The notes under the pieces were generated by a model. The model was not told the DNA's origin. It ran no database searches and worked only from the letters and a program-made list of their open reading frames with translations. Position numbers and translations under genes: made by a program. This document shows positions 28,977-38,333 of a DNA stretch of 64,000 nucleotides, one piece after another. Location: contig CACHIV010000001.1 of assembly GCA_902579985.1 (NCBI GenBank), positions 186,001 through 250,000 on the forward strand, given 5' to 3'. The stretch's first letter is position 1. Every line of letters begins with the position of its first letter. Origin of the DNA: an uncultured Pelagibacteraceae bacterium (GTDB lineage: Bacteria; Pseudomonadota; Alphaproteobacteria; Pelagibacterales; Pelagibacteraceae).

Positions 28977-29303
28977 ATGTGCCCGATTTGTTGGATAAGT
29001 GGGTTTATAGCTGCATTATTTGGAGGATCTTTTATAGCTGTTGCAAATCATCCTATATCTTGGATTTTAAGTATCATTTTAATTTCTTACGCAGTTTATA
29101 AATTTTATGAAGCCAAAAAAAGAGGAAAAAAAATGAATAAAGAAACAAAAAATAAAAATAAAAAAACAATATTTAGATTCATTCAGGGTGTAGTTGTCGG
29201 CTCAATAGCTACTGTAATTATTTTTTATGGCCTAACTTACAAAGAACACGAAAGAATGCATGATCTTTTAGAGAAACATGGTATTGAAAAACACGAACAT
29301 TAA
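28977..29303 (+). CDS. Small membrane protein with N-terminal CPIC and His-rich C-terminus, function unknown
   Basis: I do not recognise this 108-residue protein. It begins MCPICW (C2, C5), then has hydrophobic spans at about 7-23 and 28-43, a lysine-rich loop (46-63), a third span at about 67-85, and a tail with five histidines (H91, H95, H101, H106, H108). The CxxC pair and His tail suggest metal binding or a redox link. Its position 3 bp after trxB makes the redox idea plausible but unproven. Its stop abuts the stop of the convergent aminotransferase with no gap. Confidence 0.75.
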   Translation: MCPICWISGFIAALFGGSFIAVANHPISWILSIILISYAVYKFYEAKKRGKKMNKETKNKNKKTIFRFIQGVVVGSIATVIIFYGLTYKEHERMHDLLEKHGIEKHEH

Positions 29304-30491
29304 TTAATTAAAACTTTCACAAAAAGATTTTATTCTTTTCATAGCTTTTCTTAAATTATTCATTGAAGTTGCATAAGAAATTCTAAAGTATCCTTCTAAT
29401 CCAAAAGCAGAACCTTGAACTACTGCAACGTTTGCTTTTTCAAGTAATTTTTGAACAAAATCAGTATCAGTTTTTAATTTAGTTTTTTTATTCAAAAGAC
29501 CCTTACAACTTGGAAATACATAAAATGCTCCGTTAGGTGTTAAACATTTAATTCCTTTAATTTTATTGAGACTATTAACGACGAAGTCTCTTCTTTTTTT
29601 AAACTCATTAGATCTTTTTTTTATAAATTTCTGAGTTCCGTTTAAAGCTTCAACTGCGGCCGCTTGACTAATAGAAGACGGATTAGATGTCGATTGGGAT
29701 TGAATTTTACGAATAGATTTAATGATTTCTTTTGGTCCACCTGCATAACCAATTCGCCATCCTGTCATAGCATAAGACTTACTAACACCATTCATAGTAA
29801 GAGTTCTATTTTTTAAACTAGATATTTGAGCTGTCGTAAAAAACTTAGCTTTATCATAGGTTATGTGCTCATAAATATCATCACTTAAAATTTGAATTTT
29901 TTTATTTTTAATTAAAACTTGAGATAATTTTTTTATCTCTGCTTTTGTATAGCTTACTCCTGTAGGATTCGATGGTGAATTTAATATTAACCACTTAGTT
30001 TTTTTAGAAATAGCCTTTTTTAATTTATTTGGGGTTAATTTAAAATTATCCGTCTCATTACATTTTATAATTTTTGGCCTTCCTCCAGCTAATAGAACCA
30101 TATCAGGATAAGAAACCCAAAAAGGTGCTGGGATAATTACTTCATCTCCCCTGTTTAAAGTAGCCATGAAGGTATTATAAAGAACCTGTTTACCTCCAGT
30201 TCCTACAGTTATTTCCTCAATAGAGTACTTTAAATTATTTTCTTTTTTAAATTTTTTAATTATTGCTTTTTTTAAAGCTATTGTTCCATCAACAGCTGTA
30301 TATTTAGTATCACCACCTCTAATTGCTTTGATAGCAGCATTCTTAATATTATTTGGAGTATCAAAATCTGGTTCACCCGCCCCTAATCCGATTACATCTT
30401 TTCCTGCTGCTCTTAATTCTCTAGCTTTTTGAGTAACAGCTATTGTTGGAGATGGTTTAATTTTTTTTAAACTGTCTGATATTATGCTCAT
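29304..30491 (-). CDS. aatA: Aspartate aminotransferase, class I/II PLP-dependent
   Basis: A 395-residue aminotransferase that probably interconverts aspartate and oxaloacetate. It carries IGLGAGEPDFDTP, the substrate-binding NSPSNPTGVSY, the PLP lysine in TMNGVSKSYAMTGWRIGYA, and the C-terminal arginine in YFRISYATS. The frame is open upstream to 30545, which would overlap uvrB; the ATG at 30491 (MSIISDSLKKIKPSPTIAVT) matches the family N-terminus. It is divergent from uvrB across 36 bp that must hold both promoters. Substrate range within the family is inferred. Confidence 0.92.
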   Translation of the reverse strand: MSIISDSLKKIKPSPTIAVTQKARELRAAGKDVIGLGAGEPDFDTPNNIKNAAIKAIRGGDTKYTAVDGTIALKKAIIKKFKKENNLKYSIEEITVGTGGKQVLYNTFMATLNRGDEVIIPAPFWVSYPDMVLLAGGRPKIIKCNETDNFKLTPNKLKKAISKKTKWLILNSPSNPTGVSYTKAEIKKLSQVLIKNKKIQILSDDIYEHITYDKAKFFTTAQISSLKNRTLTMNGVSKSYAMTGWRIGYAGGPKEIIKSIRKIQSQSTSNPSSISQAAAVEALNGTQKFIKKRSNEFKKRRDFVVNSLNKIKGIKCLTPNGAFYVFPSCKGLLNKKTKLKTDTDFVQKLLEKANVAVVQGSAFGLEGYFRISYATSMNNLRKAMKRIKSFCESFN

Positions 30492-30527
30492 TGAAATATA
30501 AATTAATTCTACTACGTTGTTTAATAT

Positions 30528-32702
30528 ATGGAAAATACTTATCAAGATTTAATTACGGATATTCAGAGTAAAAATCCAAAAATCGGTGGAAAACTTGAGG
30601 GTGGTAAAAAGTTTAAAATAAAATCAGATTTTAAACCTGCAGGCGATCAACCAGATGCTATAAAAAAGTTAGTTAATGGAGCAAATAAAGAGGAATTTAA
30701 TCAAGTTCTTCTTGGAGTAACTGGATCAGGAAAAACATTTACTATGGCTAAAGTTATTGAAGCCACTAATAGACCAGCATTAATTCTTGCTCCAAATAAA
30801 ACTCTTGCAGCTCAACTTTACGGTGAGATGAAAACATTTTTTCCTGATAATGCCGTAGAGTACTTTGTATCCTATTATGATTATTATACTCCAGAAGCAT
30901 ACGTCCCTAGATCAGATACTTATATTGAAAAAGAAGCCTCTATAAATGAACAGATAGATAGGATGAGACACTCGGCTACAAGGTCTCTTTTAGAAAGAGA
31001 TGATGTTTTAATTGTTGCAAGCGTATCTTGTATATATGGTCTTGGATCAGTTGAAGCATATAGCAAAATGACTTTAACACTTCAAAAAAATTATGATTAT
31101 AATAGAGAACAAATTATTAAATCCTTAGTGGCTTTACAATATAAACGTAATGAACAAAACTTTTATAGAGGAACTTTTAGAGCTAGAGGAGAGTATTTAG
31201 AAATTTTCCCGTCACATCTAGAGGATAGAGCATGGAGATTAAGTTTATTTGGGGATAAACTTGAAAAAATTGAAGAGTTTGATCCACTTACAGGAGATCA
31301 GGTAAGAGAATTAAGTTTAATTAAAGTTTATGCAAATAGCCACTACATAACTCCAAAACCAACTGTTGAACAAGCGATTATAAATATAAAAAAAGAATTA
31401 GAGGTTACTTTAAAAAAACATAAAGCAGAAAATAAATTACTTGAAGCTCAAAGATTAGAAGAAAGAACTAAGTTTGATCTTGAAATGATTGAAGCAACTG
31501 GCTCTTGCGCAGGTATTGAAAATTATTCTAGGTTTTTATCTGGAAGAAAGCCTGGCGAACCACCTCCAACTCTTTTCGAATACTTTCCAGACAATACTTT
31601 AATTTTTGTTGATGAATGTCATGTGACTGTTCCTCAACTTAACGGAATGTACAAAGGTGATAGGTCTAGAAAAAGTACTTTAGCAGAATATGGTTTTAGA
31701 CTTCCTTCTTGTATGGATAATAGACCCTTAAAATTTGAAGAATGGGACTTAATGAGAACTCAAACAGTGTTTGTATCAGCTACACCAGGTCCTTGGGAGT
31801 TAAAGCAAACGAAAGGAAAATTTATTGATCAAGTAATAAGACCTACAGGTTTAATTGATCCTCCAGTTGAAATTAGACCTGCAAAAAATCAAGTGGATGA
31901 TCTAATGCATGAATGTAAAAAAGTTGTTGAAAATAATCACAGGGTTTTAGTTACGACACTTACAAAAAAAATGGCAGAAGATTTAACAGAATACCTTCAT
32001 GAAAATGGTATCAAAGTAAGATATTTACATTCAGATATAGACACACTTGAAAGAATAGAAATTATGAGAGACCTTAGAATGGGAGTATTTGATGTATTAG
32101 TTGGTATTAATTTGTTGAGAGAAGGATTAGATATTCCAGAATGTGCTTTGGTTGGAATTTTAGATGCTGATAAAGAAGGTTTTTTAAGATCGGAAACTTC
32201 TTTAATCCAAACTATTGGAAGAGCTGCGAGAAATGTAGATGGTAAAGTAATTTTATATGCAGATAAAGAAACTAAAAGTATAAAAAATGCAATTCATGAA
32301 ACAGATCGAAGAAGAAAGATCCAATTAGATTATAATAAAAAACATAAAATTGACGCTAAAACTGTCAAAAAAGAAATTAATGATATTTTAGAAAGTGTTT
32401 ACGAAAAAGATTATGTAAAAATAAGCGAGGGTTCTAATATTGGTGGAAATTTAAAAAAACACTTAAAAGCACTCAATAAAAAAATGAAAGAATCAGCATC
32501 TAATTTAGAATTTGAGGAGGCTGCTAAAATTAGGGATGAAATAAGAAAGTTGGAAAGTTCTGAATTGGAGATTACATTAAATCCAAAAATAAGAAAGTAT
32601 GATGTAAAAAACAAACTTTATCCTAAAGGCAGATCTACTATGGGTATGCCTGGAACTAAAGTCACGAAAAAAAGAGATAAAAAATGGAAGCACAGAAAAT
32701 AA
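30528..32702 (+). CDS. uvrB: Excinuclease ABC subunit B, UvrB
   Basis: UvrB is the damage-verifying helicase-like subunit of nucleotide excision repair. The 724-residue protein has Walker [16 protein letters not shown], the beta-hairpin [15 protein letters not shown], the DEAD-like box FVDECHVT, motif [11 protein letters not shown] and a C-terminal UVR domain ([20 protein letters not shown]) that binds UvrC. It overlaps the next gene by 19 bp. uvrC lies two genes downstream in the same direction, and is frameshifted. Confidence 0.98.
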   Translation: MENTYQDLITDIQSKNPKIGGKLEGGKKFKIKSDFKPAGDQPDAIKKLVNGANKEEFNQVLLGVTGSGKTFTMAKVIEATNRPALILAPNKTLAAQLYGEMKTFFPDNAVEYFVSYYDYYTPEAYVPRSDTYIEKEASINEQIDRMRHSATRSLLERDDVLIVASVSCIYGLGSVEAYSKMTLTLQKNYDYNREQIIKSLVALQYKRNEQNFYRGTFRARGEYLEIFPSHLEDRAWRLSLFGDKLEKIEEFDPLTGDQVRELSLIKVYANSHYITPKPTVEQAIINIKKELEVTLKKHKAENKLLEAQRLEERTKFDLEMIEATGSCAGIENYSRFLSGRKPGEPPPTLFEYFPDNTLIFVDECHVTVPQLNGMYKGDRSRKSTLAEYGFRLPSCMDNRPLKFEEWDLMRTQTVFVSATPGPWELKQTKGKFIDQVIRPTGLIDPPVEIRPAKNQVDDLMHECKKVVENNHRVLVTTLTKKMAEDLTEYLHENGIKVRYLHSDIDTLERIEIMRDLRMGVFDVLVGINLLREGLDIPECALVGILDADKEGFLRSETSLIQTIGRAARNVDGKVILYADKETKSIKNAIHETDRRRKIQLDYNKKHKIDAKTVKKEINDILESVYEKDYVKISEGSNIGGNLKKHLKALNKKMKESASNLEFEEAAKIRDEIRKLESSELEITLNPKIRKYDVKNKLYPKGRSTMGMPGTKVTKKRDKKWKHRK

Positions 32703-33439
32703 TTATTACTGGTGGCGCAACAAGAATTGGGAGTGCAATAGCCAAAATGCTATCTGGTCCAAATAAAGAAATTACTATTCATTTTAATAAATCAAAATCT
32801 AAAGCTGAAAGTTTAAAAAAAAAATTACAAAAATTCGGTACTATAGTCCATTTAATCAGTGGTGATTTGAGCGAAGAGAAAAATATCTATAAATTAATCA
32901 AACTCTCAAAATCAAAAATGAAATATTTTGACTGCTTAATAAATAATGCCTCATTGTTTGGAAATGATAAATTAGAAAATTTTAGTTCAAAAAGTTGGGA
33001 AAAACATATCTCTATAAATTTAAGAGCCCCTGCGATTTTATCAAAAGAATTCTCTAAGAATATTAGAGGAAAAAATAATAACATTATTAATATAATTGAT
33101 CAGAGAGTATTTAAATTAACTCCTTATTTTTTTTCATATACTATTAGCAAAGCGGGTCTATATACTTTAACTAAAACAAGTGCAATGAGTTTGGCTCCAA
33201 AAATACGTGTAAATGGTATAGCTCCTGGCCCTACAATTAAAAATAAAAGACAATCTGAAAAACACTTTAAAAAACAGTATTCTACAACACCACTAAAACA
33301 TCAAGTTAACGTTAATGAAATTTGTAATGCAGTTGACTTTTTTATTAAAAACAGTTCTATTACTGGTCAAGTTTTGGCTATTGATAGCGGTCAAAGTTTA
33401 AATTGGCAAACACCAGATATAATGAAAGCTCAAGAATGA
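32684..33439 (+). CDS. SDR-family reductase, FolM/pteridine-reductase-like
   Basis: A 251-residue short-chain dehydrogenase/reductase. It has the NADP-binding [12 protein letters not shown], which contains the arginine typical of FolM and PTR1, then the INNAS motif, the catalytic pair in YTISKAG, and RVNGIAPGP. folB starts within its last four bases (ATGA overlap), so a dihydromonapterin or dihydrofolate reductase role in the folate/pterin pathway is likely. Other SDR substrates remain possible. Confidence 0.8.
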   Translation: MEAQKIIITGGATRIGSAIAKMLSGPNKEITIHFNKSKSKAESLKKKLQKFGTIVHLISGDLSEEKNIYKLIKLSKSKMKYFDCLINNASLFGNDKLENFSSKSWEKHISINLRAPAILSKEFSKNIRGKNNNIINIIDQRVFKLTPYFFSYTISKAGLYTLTKTSAMSLAPKIRVNGIAPGPTIKNKRQSEKHFKKQYSTTPLKHQVNVNEICNAVDFFIKNSSITGQVLAIDSGQSLNWQTPDIMKAQE

Positions 33440-33861
33440 AAAAAAATAATCTTAAAGTTGTAAAGATAGATAAATCTAAAAGCTTATTTAATTATGAAAA
33501 AAAAATTCTGATCAATGAATTAGTTTTAAACTTAAAGCTTGGTTATTATGATTATGAAAAAGAAAAAACTCAAAAAGTAAAGTTCAGTCTTGAAATTGAT
33601 TATCAAGATAAGAAACCAACTAATGATAAAGATATAAAATCTATCGTCAATTACAGTATAGTTGTTAAGCTTATCGAAAAGCTGGTTAAGAAAAAACACT
33701 ATAATTTTTTAGAGTCTCTTGCTGAAGCAGTTTTTAATGAACTATTTCGAGACAAAAGAATTGGTAAAATTATGCTTAAGATTGAAAAATTAGAAATTTT
33801 AAAAGAATGTTCATCTGTTGGTATTCAAATTACCAAAAAAAGAAGTTATGATAAGTTCTGA
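33436..33861 (+). CDS. folB: Dihydroneopterin aldolase FolB
   Basis: FolB converts dihydroneopterin to hydroxymethyl-dihydropterin in folate synthesis. The 141-residue protein carries the T-fold pattern: [51 protein letters not shown] and a lysine-bearing strand [11 protein letters not shown]. The frame is open upstream to 33403; the ATG at 33436 overlaps the reductase stop as ATGA and gives the usual length. An N-terminal extension of about 20 basic residues is longer than usual. Confidence 0.9.
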   Translation: MKKNNLKVVKIDKSKSLFNYEKKILINELVLNLKLGYYDYEKEKTQKVKFSLEIDYQDKKPTNDKDIKSIVNYSIVVKLIEKLVKKKHYNFLESLAEAVFNELFRDKRIGKIMLKIEKLEILKECSSVGIQITKKRSYDKF

Positions 33862-35684
33862 AATTGGTAAAGAAGTAATTAAAAAAGAACTCCCTTTAAT
33901 TCCTAAACTGCCTGGTATTTACCGAATGTTAAATGATAAAGGTGAAATCCTTTATGTTGGAAAAGCAAAAAATTTACCCAATAGACTTAAAAGTTATGTA
34001 GCAGAAAAAAACCATATTATTAGAACAGATAGAATGCTTGCTCAGACAAGAAAGTTAGAAATAACAACAACTTCTAACGAAAGTGAAGCGTTACTTCTTG
34101 AGGCAAATTTAATCAAAAAATATAAACCAAAATTTAACATTCTTTTAAGAGATGATAAGTCATTCCCATTTATTTTTATTGGAAATAAAGATAAATGGCC
34201 TCAAATAAAAAGACACAGAGGAAAAAAAACAAAAGAGGGATTTTACTTTGGTCCCTTTGCATCAGCTGGATCAGCTAATTGGACTATCAAAATGATACAA
34301 AAAATTTTTCATCTCAGAGTTTGTGATGACTCTGTTTTTAAAAATAGAGAACGTCCATGTATTCTATATCAAATTAAAAGGTGTTCTGGACCTTGTGTGG
34401 GTTATGTTAAAAAAGATGAATATAAAAAAACGGTTAATGATGCAATTGAGTTTGTTTCTGGTAAATCAAGAAAAATACAAAAGAGTCTTTCTGATCAAAT
34501 GGAAAAAGCTAGTAATGATTTAGATTTTGAAAAAGCTGTTATTTTAAGAGATAGAATAAAATCTTTAAATATCATTCAGTCATCTCAAAGAATCAACGAG
34601 GCAAACTTAATTGAAGCTGATGTAATTGGGGGATATAAAGAGTCAGGTAAAACTTGTATTCAAGTTTTTTTTTATCGCTCTAAGCAAAATTGGGGTAATC
34701 AGGCATTTTTTCCAAAACATGATCCTGATGAAAAATTGAGTGAAATACTAAATTCCTTCATTTCTCAATTTTATGAAAATAAAAATGTACCCTCTTCAAT
34801 AATTTTATCAGAAGAAATTAAAGAAAAAATTTTAATAGAAAAAACACTCACTAAGAAAGAAAACAAACAAATTAATATTTCCATTGCAAAAAAAAGGATC
34901 AAAATTAAAAGTAGTTAATCAAGCAATTAAAAATGCAAAAGACAGCTTGAATAGAAAACTTTATGAAAGTCAAAATAATAGAGGGCTATTTGATGCAGTT
35001 GCAAGTAAATTTAATTTGGAAGTAAACATTAACTTGATTGAAGTTTATGATAACAGCCACATTCAAGGAACAAATAGTACTGGAGCTTTAATTGCTTACG
35101 GTGATGAAGGATTTATTAAAAAGAGATATAGAAAATTTAATATAAAAATCAAAAAAAATGAGCAAGATGACTATGGAATGATGCGTGAAGTATTAAGTAG
35201 AAGATTTAAAAGAGCTATTCAAGAAAAGGATAATTATCTTACTTTTCCAGACTTAGTTATAGTTGATGGAGGAAAAGGACAATATTCGATTGCGAAAGAA
35301 ACTTTAAATGAACTTGGACTTCATGACTTACCAATTGTTGCTATAGCTAAAGGAAAATTAAGAAATAGTGGAAATGAAACCTTTTTTCATAATGGTAAAG
35401 AATTTAAGTTTACAAAAAATGACCCAACTTTATTCTTTCTTCAAAGAATTAGAGATGAAGCTCATCGTTTCGCAATAAGTGCCCATAGGGCCAAAAGAAA
35501 GAAAGGAATCAGTAAATCATTACTTGATCAAATCGAAGGTATCGGTTCAATAAGAAAAAGGGCTCTTTTAAATCATTTTGGTTCAGCAAGAGCAGTTGAA
35601 TCTGCTAGTCTGGATGAAATAAAATCAGTGGAAGGTGTTGAGGCCAAAGTAGCAAAAAAGATATATAACTTCTTTCACGAATAA
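33848..35684 (+). pseudogene. uvrC: Excinuclease ABC subunit C UvrC, split by a one-base frameshift in an A8 tract
   Basis: UvrC makes both incisions in nucleotide excision repair. The N-terminal frame (33848-34918) carries the GIY-YIG nuclease ([20 protein letters not shown]), the cysteine-rich [19 protein letters not shown] and the UVR domain. The second frame (from 34884, stop 35684) carries the RNase H-like nuclease ([30 protein letters not shown]) and the tandem HhH ([18 protein letters not shown]). The frames meet at eight As (34888-34895); removing one A gives a normal 611-residue protein. It may be a sequencing error, a recent mutation, or a site rescued by slippage. It overlaps folB by 14 bp. 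Confidence 0.88.
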
Positions 35685-35690
35685 AAAGAT

Positions 35691-36275
35691 ATGCTTAAAA
35701 AAATACCAAATATATTAACTATAGGTCGAATTTTAATTGTTCCATTTTTTGTACTAGCATTTTATCTACCAGGTTTTTATGGAGACTTGACTGCTTTAAT
35801 ATTATTTATTGTAGCATCATTTACAGACTTTTTAGATGGTATGTTAGCTAGATTTTTAGGAGAAGAATCAAAACTAGGTGAATTGTTAGATCCGATTGCT
35901 GATAAAATTATTGTAGCTACTGCACTCATTTTATTAGTAATGGATGGTACGATTCGTAATTACGAGGTTATTGCAGCAATAATTATTCTTATAAGAGAAA
36001 TTCTCATTTCTGGTTTAAGAGAATTTTTAGCAAAAGGAAAAATTAAGCTTCCTGTTTCAAATCTAGCTAAATTGAAGACTGTTTTACAGATGGTTTCTAT
36101 AGCTCTTTTGCTTTCAGGAGAAACTGGAAATAAAATTATAAATTTTCAAGATTATAACGCTCAAACTATAGGCATTATTTTTTTATGGCTTTCTGCAGCT
36201 TTAACACTTTTTACAGGTTACGAATATATGCGTAAAGGAATAGATCACGCAATATCTGAAGACAAAAAAGATTAA
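35691..36275 (+). CDS. pgsA: CDP-diacylglycerol--glycerol-3-phosphate 3-phosphatidyltransferase PgsA
   Basis: PgsA makes phosphatidylglycerol phosphate in the inner membrane, the committed step to phosphatidylglycerol. The 194-residue protein has the CDP-alcohol phosphotransferase signature (DFLDGMLAR, then GELLDPIADK; the D-x2-DG-x2-AR-x8-G-x3-D-x3-D pattern) and about five membrane spans. It follows uvrC by 6 bp, a common pairing in proteobacteria. Its stop and that of convergent ilvE share the tetramer TTAA. Confidence 0.95.
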   Translation: MLKKIPNILTIGRILIVPFFVLAFYLPGFYGDLTALILFIVASFTDFLDGMLARFLGEESKLGELLDPIADKIIVATALILLVMDGTIRNYEVIAAIIILIREILISGLREFLAKGKIKLPVSNLAKLKTVLQMVSIALLLSGETGNKIINFQDYNAQTIGIIFLWLSAALTLFTGYEYMRKGIDHAISEDKKD

Positions 36276-37153
36276 GCTGCTTTTTTTTTTCTTACTAAGA
36301 CTTGATAGCTTTCATTTAAATCAAGTATTAATTTACTTACTTTGAATTGATTATTTTCTATACAAGACACAGGTGTTACTTCTGCTGCTGTGCCTGTTAA
36401 AAAACAACCATCAAAATTTTTTAATTCCTCAGGTTTTATCTTTCTTTCATTTACTTTTATATTTTTTAATTTTGCTATATCAATAACAGTTCTTCTAGTT
36501 ATCCCATCTAAAAAAGAGTCTGGTACTGGTGTATGCAACTCACCATTTTTATCTATAAAAAAAATATTAGCTCCAGTAGCTTCTGCTATATTTCCCTCAT
36601 GATCTAACATAAGTGAATCTGCATAACCTTGCTGTTCGGCTTCATGTTTTGATAAAGTACAAATCATATAAAGACCAGAAGCTTTAGTATCCCAAGGTAT
36701 AGTATTAGGAGCCGGTCTTCTCCATTTTGAAACATTTAATTTAATGCCTTCTACTTTTAACTTAGGATCAAAATATGATCCCCATTCCCAAGTAGCTATA
36801 GCAACATGAATTTTGGTTTGTTGGGCTGAAATTGCCATCATCTCACTTCCTCTCCAAATCATTGGTCTCACATATCCATTTTTCACATTTTGAACTGATA
36901 TTATTTTTTTACTGGCAATATTTATTTCATCTTCTGTAAAAGGAACATTAATTCCCATTCTTTTTGCTGAATAAAAAAGCCTTGAAGTATGCTCTTCTAA
37001 TTTGAAAATTAAACCATCATATACCCTTTCTCCCTCAAAAACGCAACTTGCGTAATGTAGACCATGACTTAAAACATGAATCTTAGCATCGCTCCAATCC
37101 ACAAGCTCATTATTATACCAAATTTTGCCAGATCTTTTGTCGTAGGGTATCAT
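36272..37153 (-). CDS. ilvE: Branched-chain amino acid aminotransferase IlvE
   Basis: A fold-type IV PLP enzyme for the last step of valine, leucine and isoleucine synthesis. The 293-residue protein has IHVLSHGLHYASCVFEGER, the PLP lysine in IPWDTKASGLYM, and the cofactor-binding NIAEATGANIFF with FLDGITRRTV and LTGTAAEVTPV. The frame is open upstream to 37210, but the ATG at 37153 (MIPYDKRSGKIWYNNELVDW) matches the family N-terminus. It stands as a single gene with 72 bp to divergent marR. Confidence 0.95.
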   Translation of the reverse strand: MIPYDKRSGKIWYNNELVDWSDAKIHVLSHGLHYASCVFEGERVYDGLIFKLEEHTSRLFYSAKRMGINVPFTEDEINIASKKIISVQNVKNGYVRPMIWRGSEMMAISAQQTKIHVAIATWEWGSYFDPKLKVEGIKLNVSKWRRPAPNTIPWDTKASGLYMICTLSKHEAEQQGYADSLMLDHEGNIAEATGANIFFIDKNGELHTPVPDSFLDGITRRTVIDIAKLKNIKVNERKIKPEELKNFDGCFLTGTAAEVTPVSCIENNQFKVSKLILDLNESYQVLVRKKKAA

Positions 37154-37225
37154 TAATGAAATAAATTTAATTTTTATTACAAAAATATCTTTGTATCTAT
37201 AATATGTCAATATAACTTACCAATA

Positions 37226-37663
37226 ATGAAAGAACTTTTATATTTAAAGGACACGCAATTAAAAGAATTAATTGAAAAGCTATTTACAAGCTATAGAGAG
37301 TCCTTTGGAGATGCCAAAAAAACATTAGATAAATATACAATTGGGATCGCACATCATAAGGTTTTGCATCTACTTTCAATGTATGAAGGAATTACAATTT
37401 CAGAATTACTTAAAAAACTTAAAATTACCAAACAAAGTTTAAATAGAGTTTTAAAAGATCTAATCAAACTCGAAGTTATTTATTTTGAAAAAGATCAAAA
37501 GGATACAAGAGTTAAACATATTTTTTTAAACGATAAAGGTAAAAAAATTTTTGAGGAAGTATTTTCTACCCAAAAAAAAAGAATATATAATGCACTTTTA
37601 AACTCAACCTCTGAACAAGTTCTTAACTTTGACAGTGTTTTAAAAAAAATAATTGATGAATGA
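37226..37663 (+). CDS. MarR-family winged-helix transcriptional regulator
   Basis: A 145-residue protein with the MarR layout: dimerisation helix (about 10-30), the HTH ITISELLKKLKITKQSLNRVLKDLIKLEVI, and the wing YFEKDQKDTRVKHIFLNDKGKKIFEEV, ending in a long dimerisation helix. The ligand and targets are unknown. It overlaps the response-regulator gene by 8 bp, so it appears co-transcribed with the two-component pair and may act on it or with it. The 72-bp gap upstream likely contains the promoter, with no clear operator seen. Confidence 0.9.
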   Translation: MKELLYLKDTQLKELIEKLFTSYRESFGDAKKTLDKYTIGIAHHKVLHLLSMYEGITISELLKKLKITKQSLNRVLKDLIKLEVIYFEKDQKDTRVKHIFLNDKGKKIFEEVFSTQKKRIYNALLNSTSEQVLNFDSVLKKIIDE

Positions 37664-38333
37664 TTTTATAGCACATATTTTAGTTGTAGACGATGATGAT
37701 GGTATTAGGTCTTTAGTCAAGCAATACCTAAATGAAAATAATTTTTTAGTGACTACTTCAAATAGTGCTGAAAATGCAGAAAAAAAAATTTCAATCATCA
37801 AATTTGATTTAATTGTTTTAGATATAATGATGGCTGGAAAAAGTGGACTAGACTTCATCAAAGATAATAAATCAAAAATTGATACTCCCATAATACTTTT
37901 AACTGCAAAAGGAGAAACAAAAGATAGAGTTGATGGATTAGAAATAGGAGCAGATGATTATTTGCCAAAACCCTTTGAACCAAAAGAACTTATACTAAGA
38001 ATAAAAAATATTTTGAATAAAACTAAAAAAAATGATCAAAAAAGAATTATTAAATTCGATAATATAAAAATTGATCTTAATAAACTTTTAATTACTAAAA
38101 ATAAGAATGAATTTAAAATAAACAATACTGAAAAAATTATTTTAGAGAAAATGATTAATAATCCAGGTAAAACATTTTCTAGAGAAAATATTGGGAATCT
38201 AATCGATTTAGATAAAGAAAGATCTATAGATGTCATAATTACAAGATTAAGAAAAAAAATTGAATCAGATCCAAAAAATCCAAAATATTTACAAACTTTG
38301 AGAGGTGCGGGCTATGTATTATGGATTGAATAA
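37656..38333 (+). CDS. ompR: OmpR-family response regulator
   Basis: A 225-residue regulator with a receiver domain (acidic pocket VVDDDDG, phospho-aspartate in LIVLDIMMAGKSG, switch threonine in LLTAKGE, lysine in LPKPFEP) and a C-terminal winged helix with SIDVIITRLRKKIESDP and LRGAGYVLW. A TTG at 37653 could also start it; I chose the adjacent ATG at 37656. It overlaps marR upstream and the kinase gene downstream. The closest familiar pair is OmpR/EnvZ; the regulon cannot be read from this window. Confidence 0.93.
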   Translation: MNDFIAHILVVDDDDGIRSLVKQYLNENNFLVTTSNSAENAEKKISIIKFDLIVLDIMMAGKSGLDFIKDNKSKIDTPIILLTAKGETKDRVDGLEIGADDYLPKPFEPKELILRIKNILNKTKKNDQKRIIKFDNIKIDLNKLLITKNKNEFKINNTEKIILEKMINNPGKTFSRENIGNLIDLDKERSIDVIITRLRKKIESDPKNPKYLQTLRGAGYVLWIE

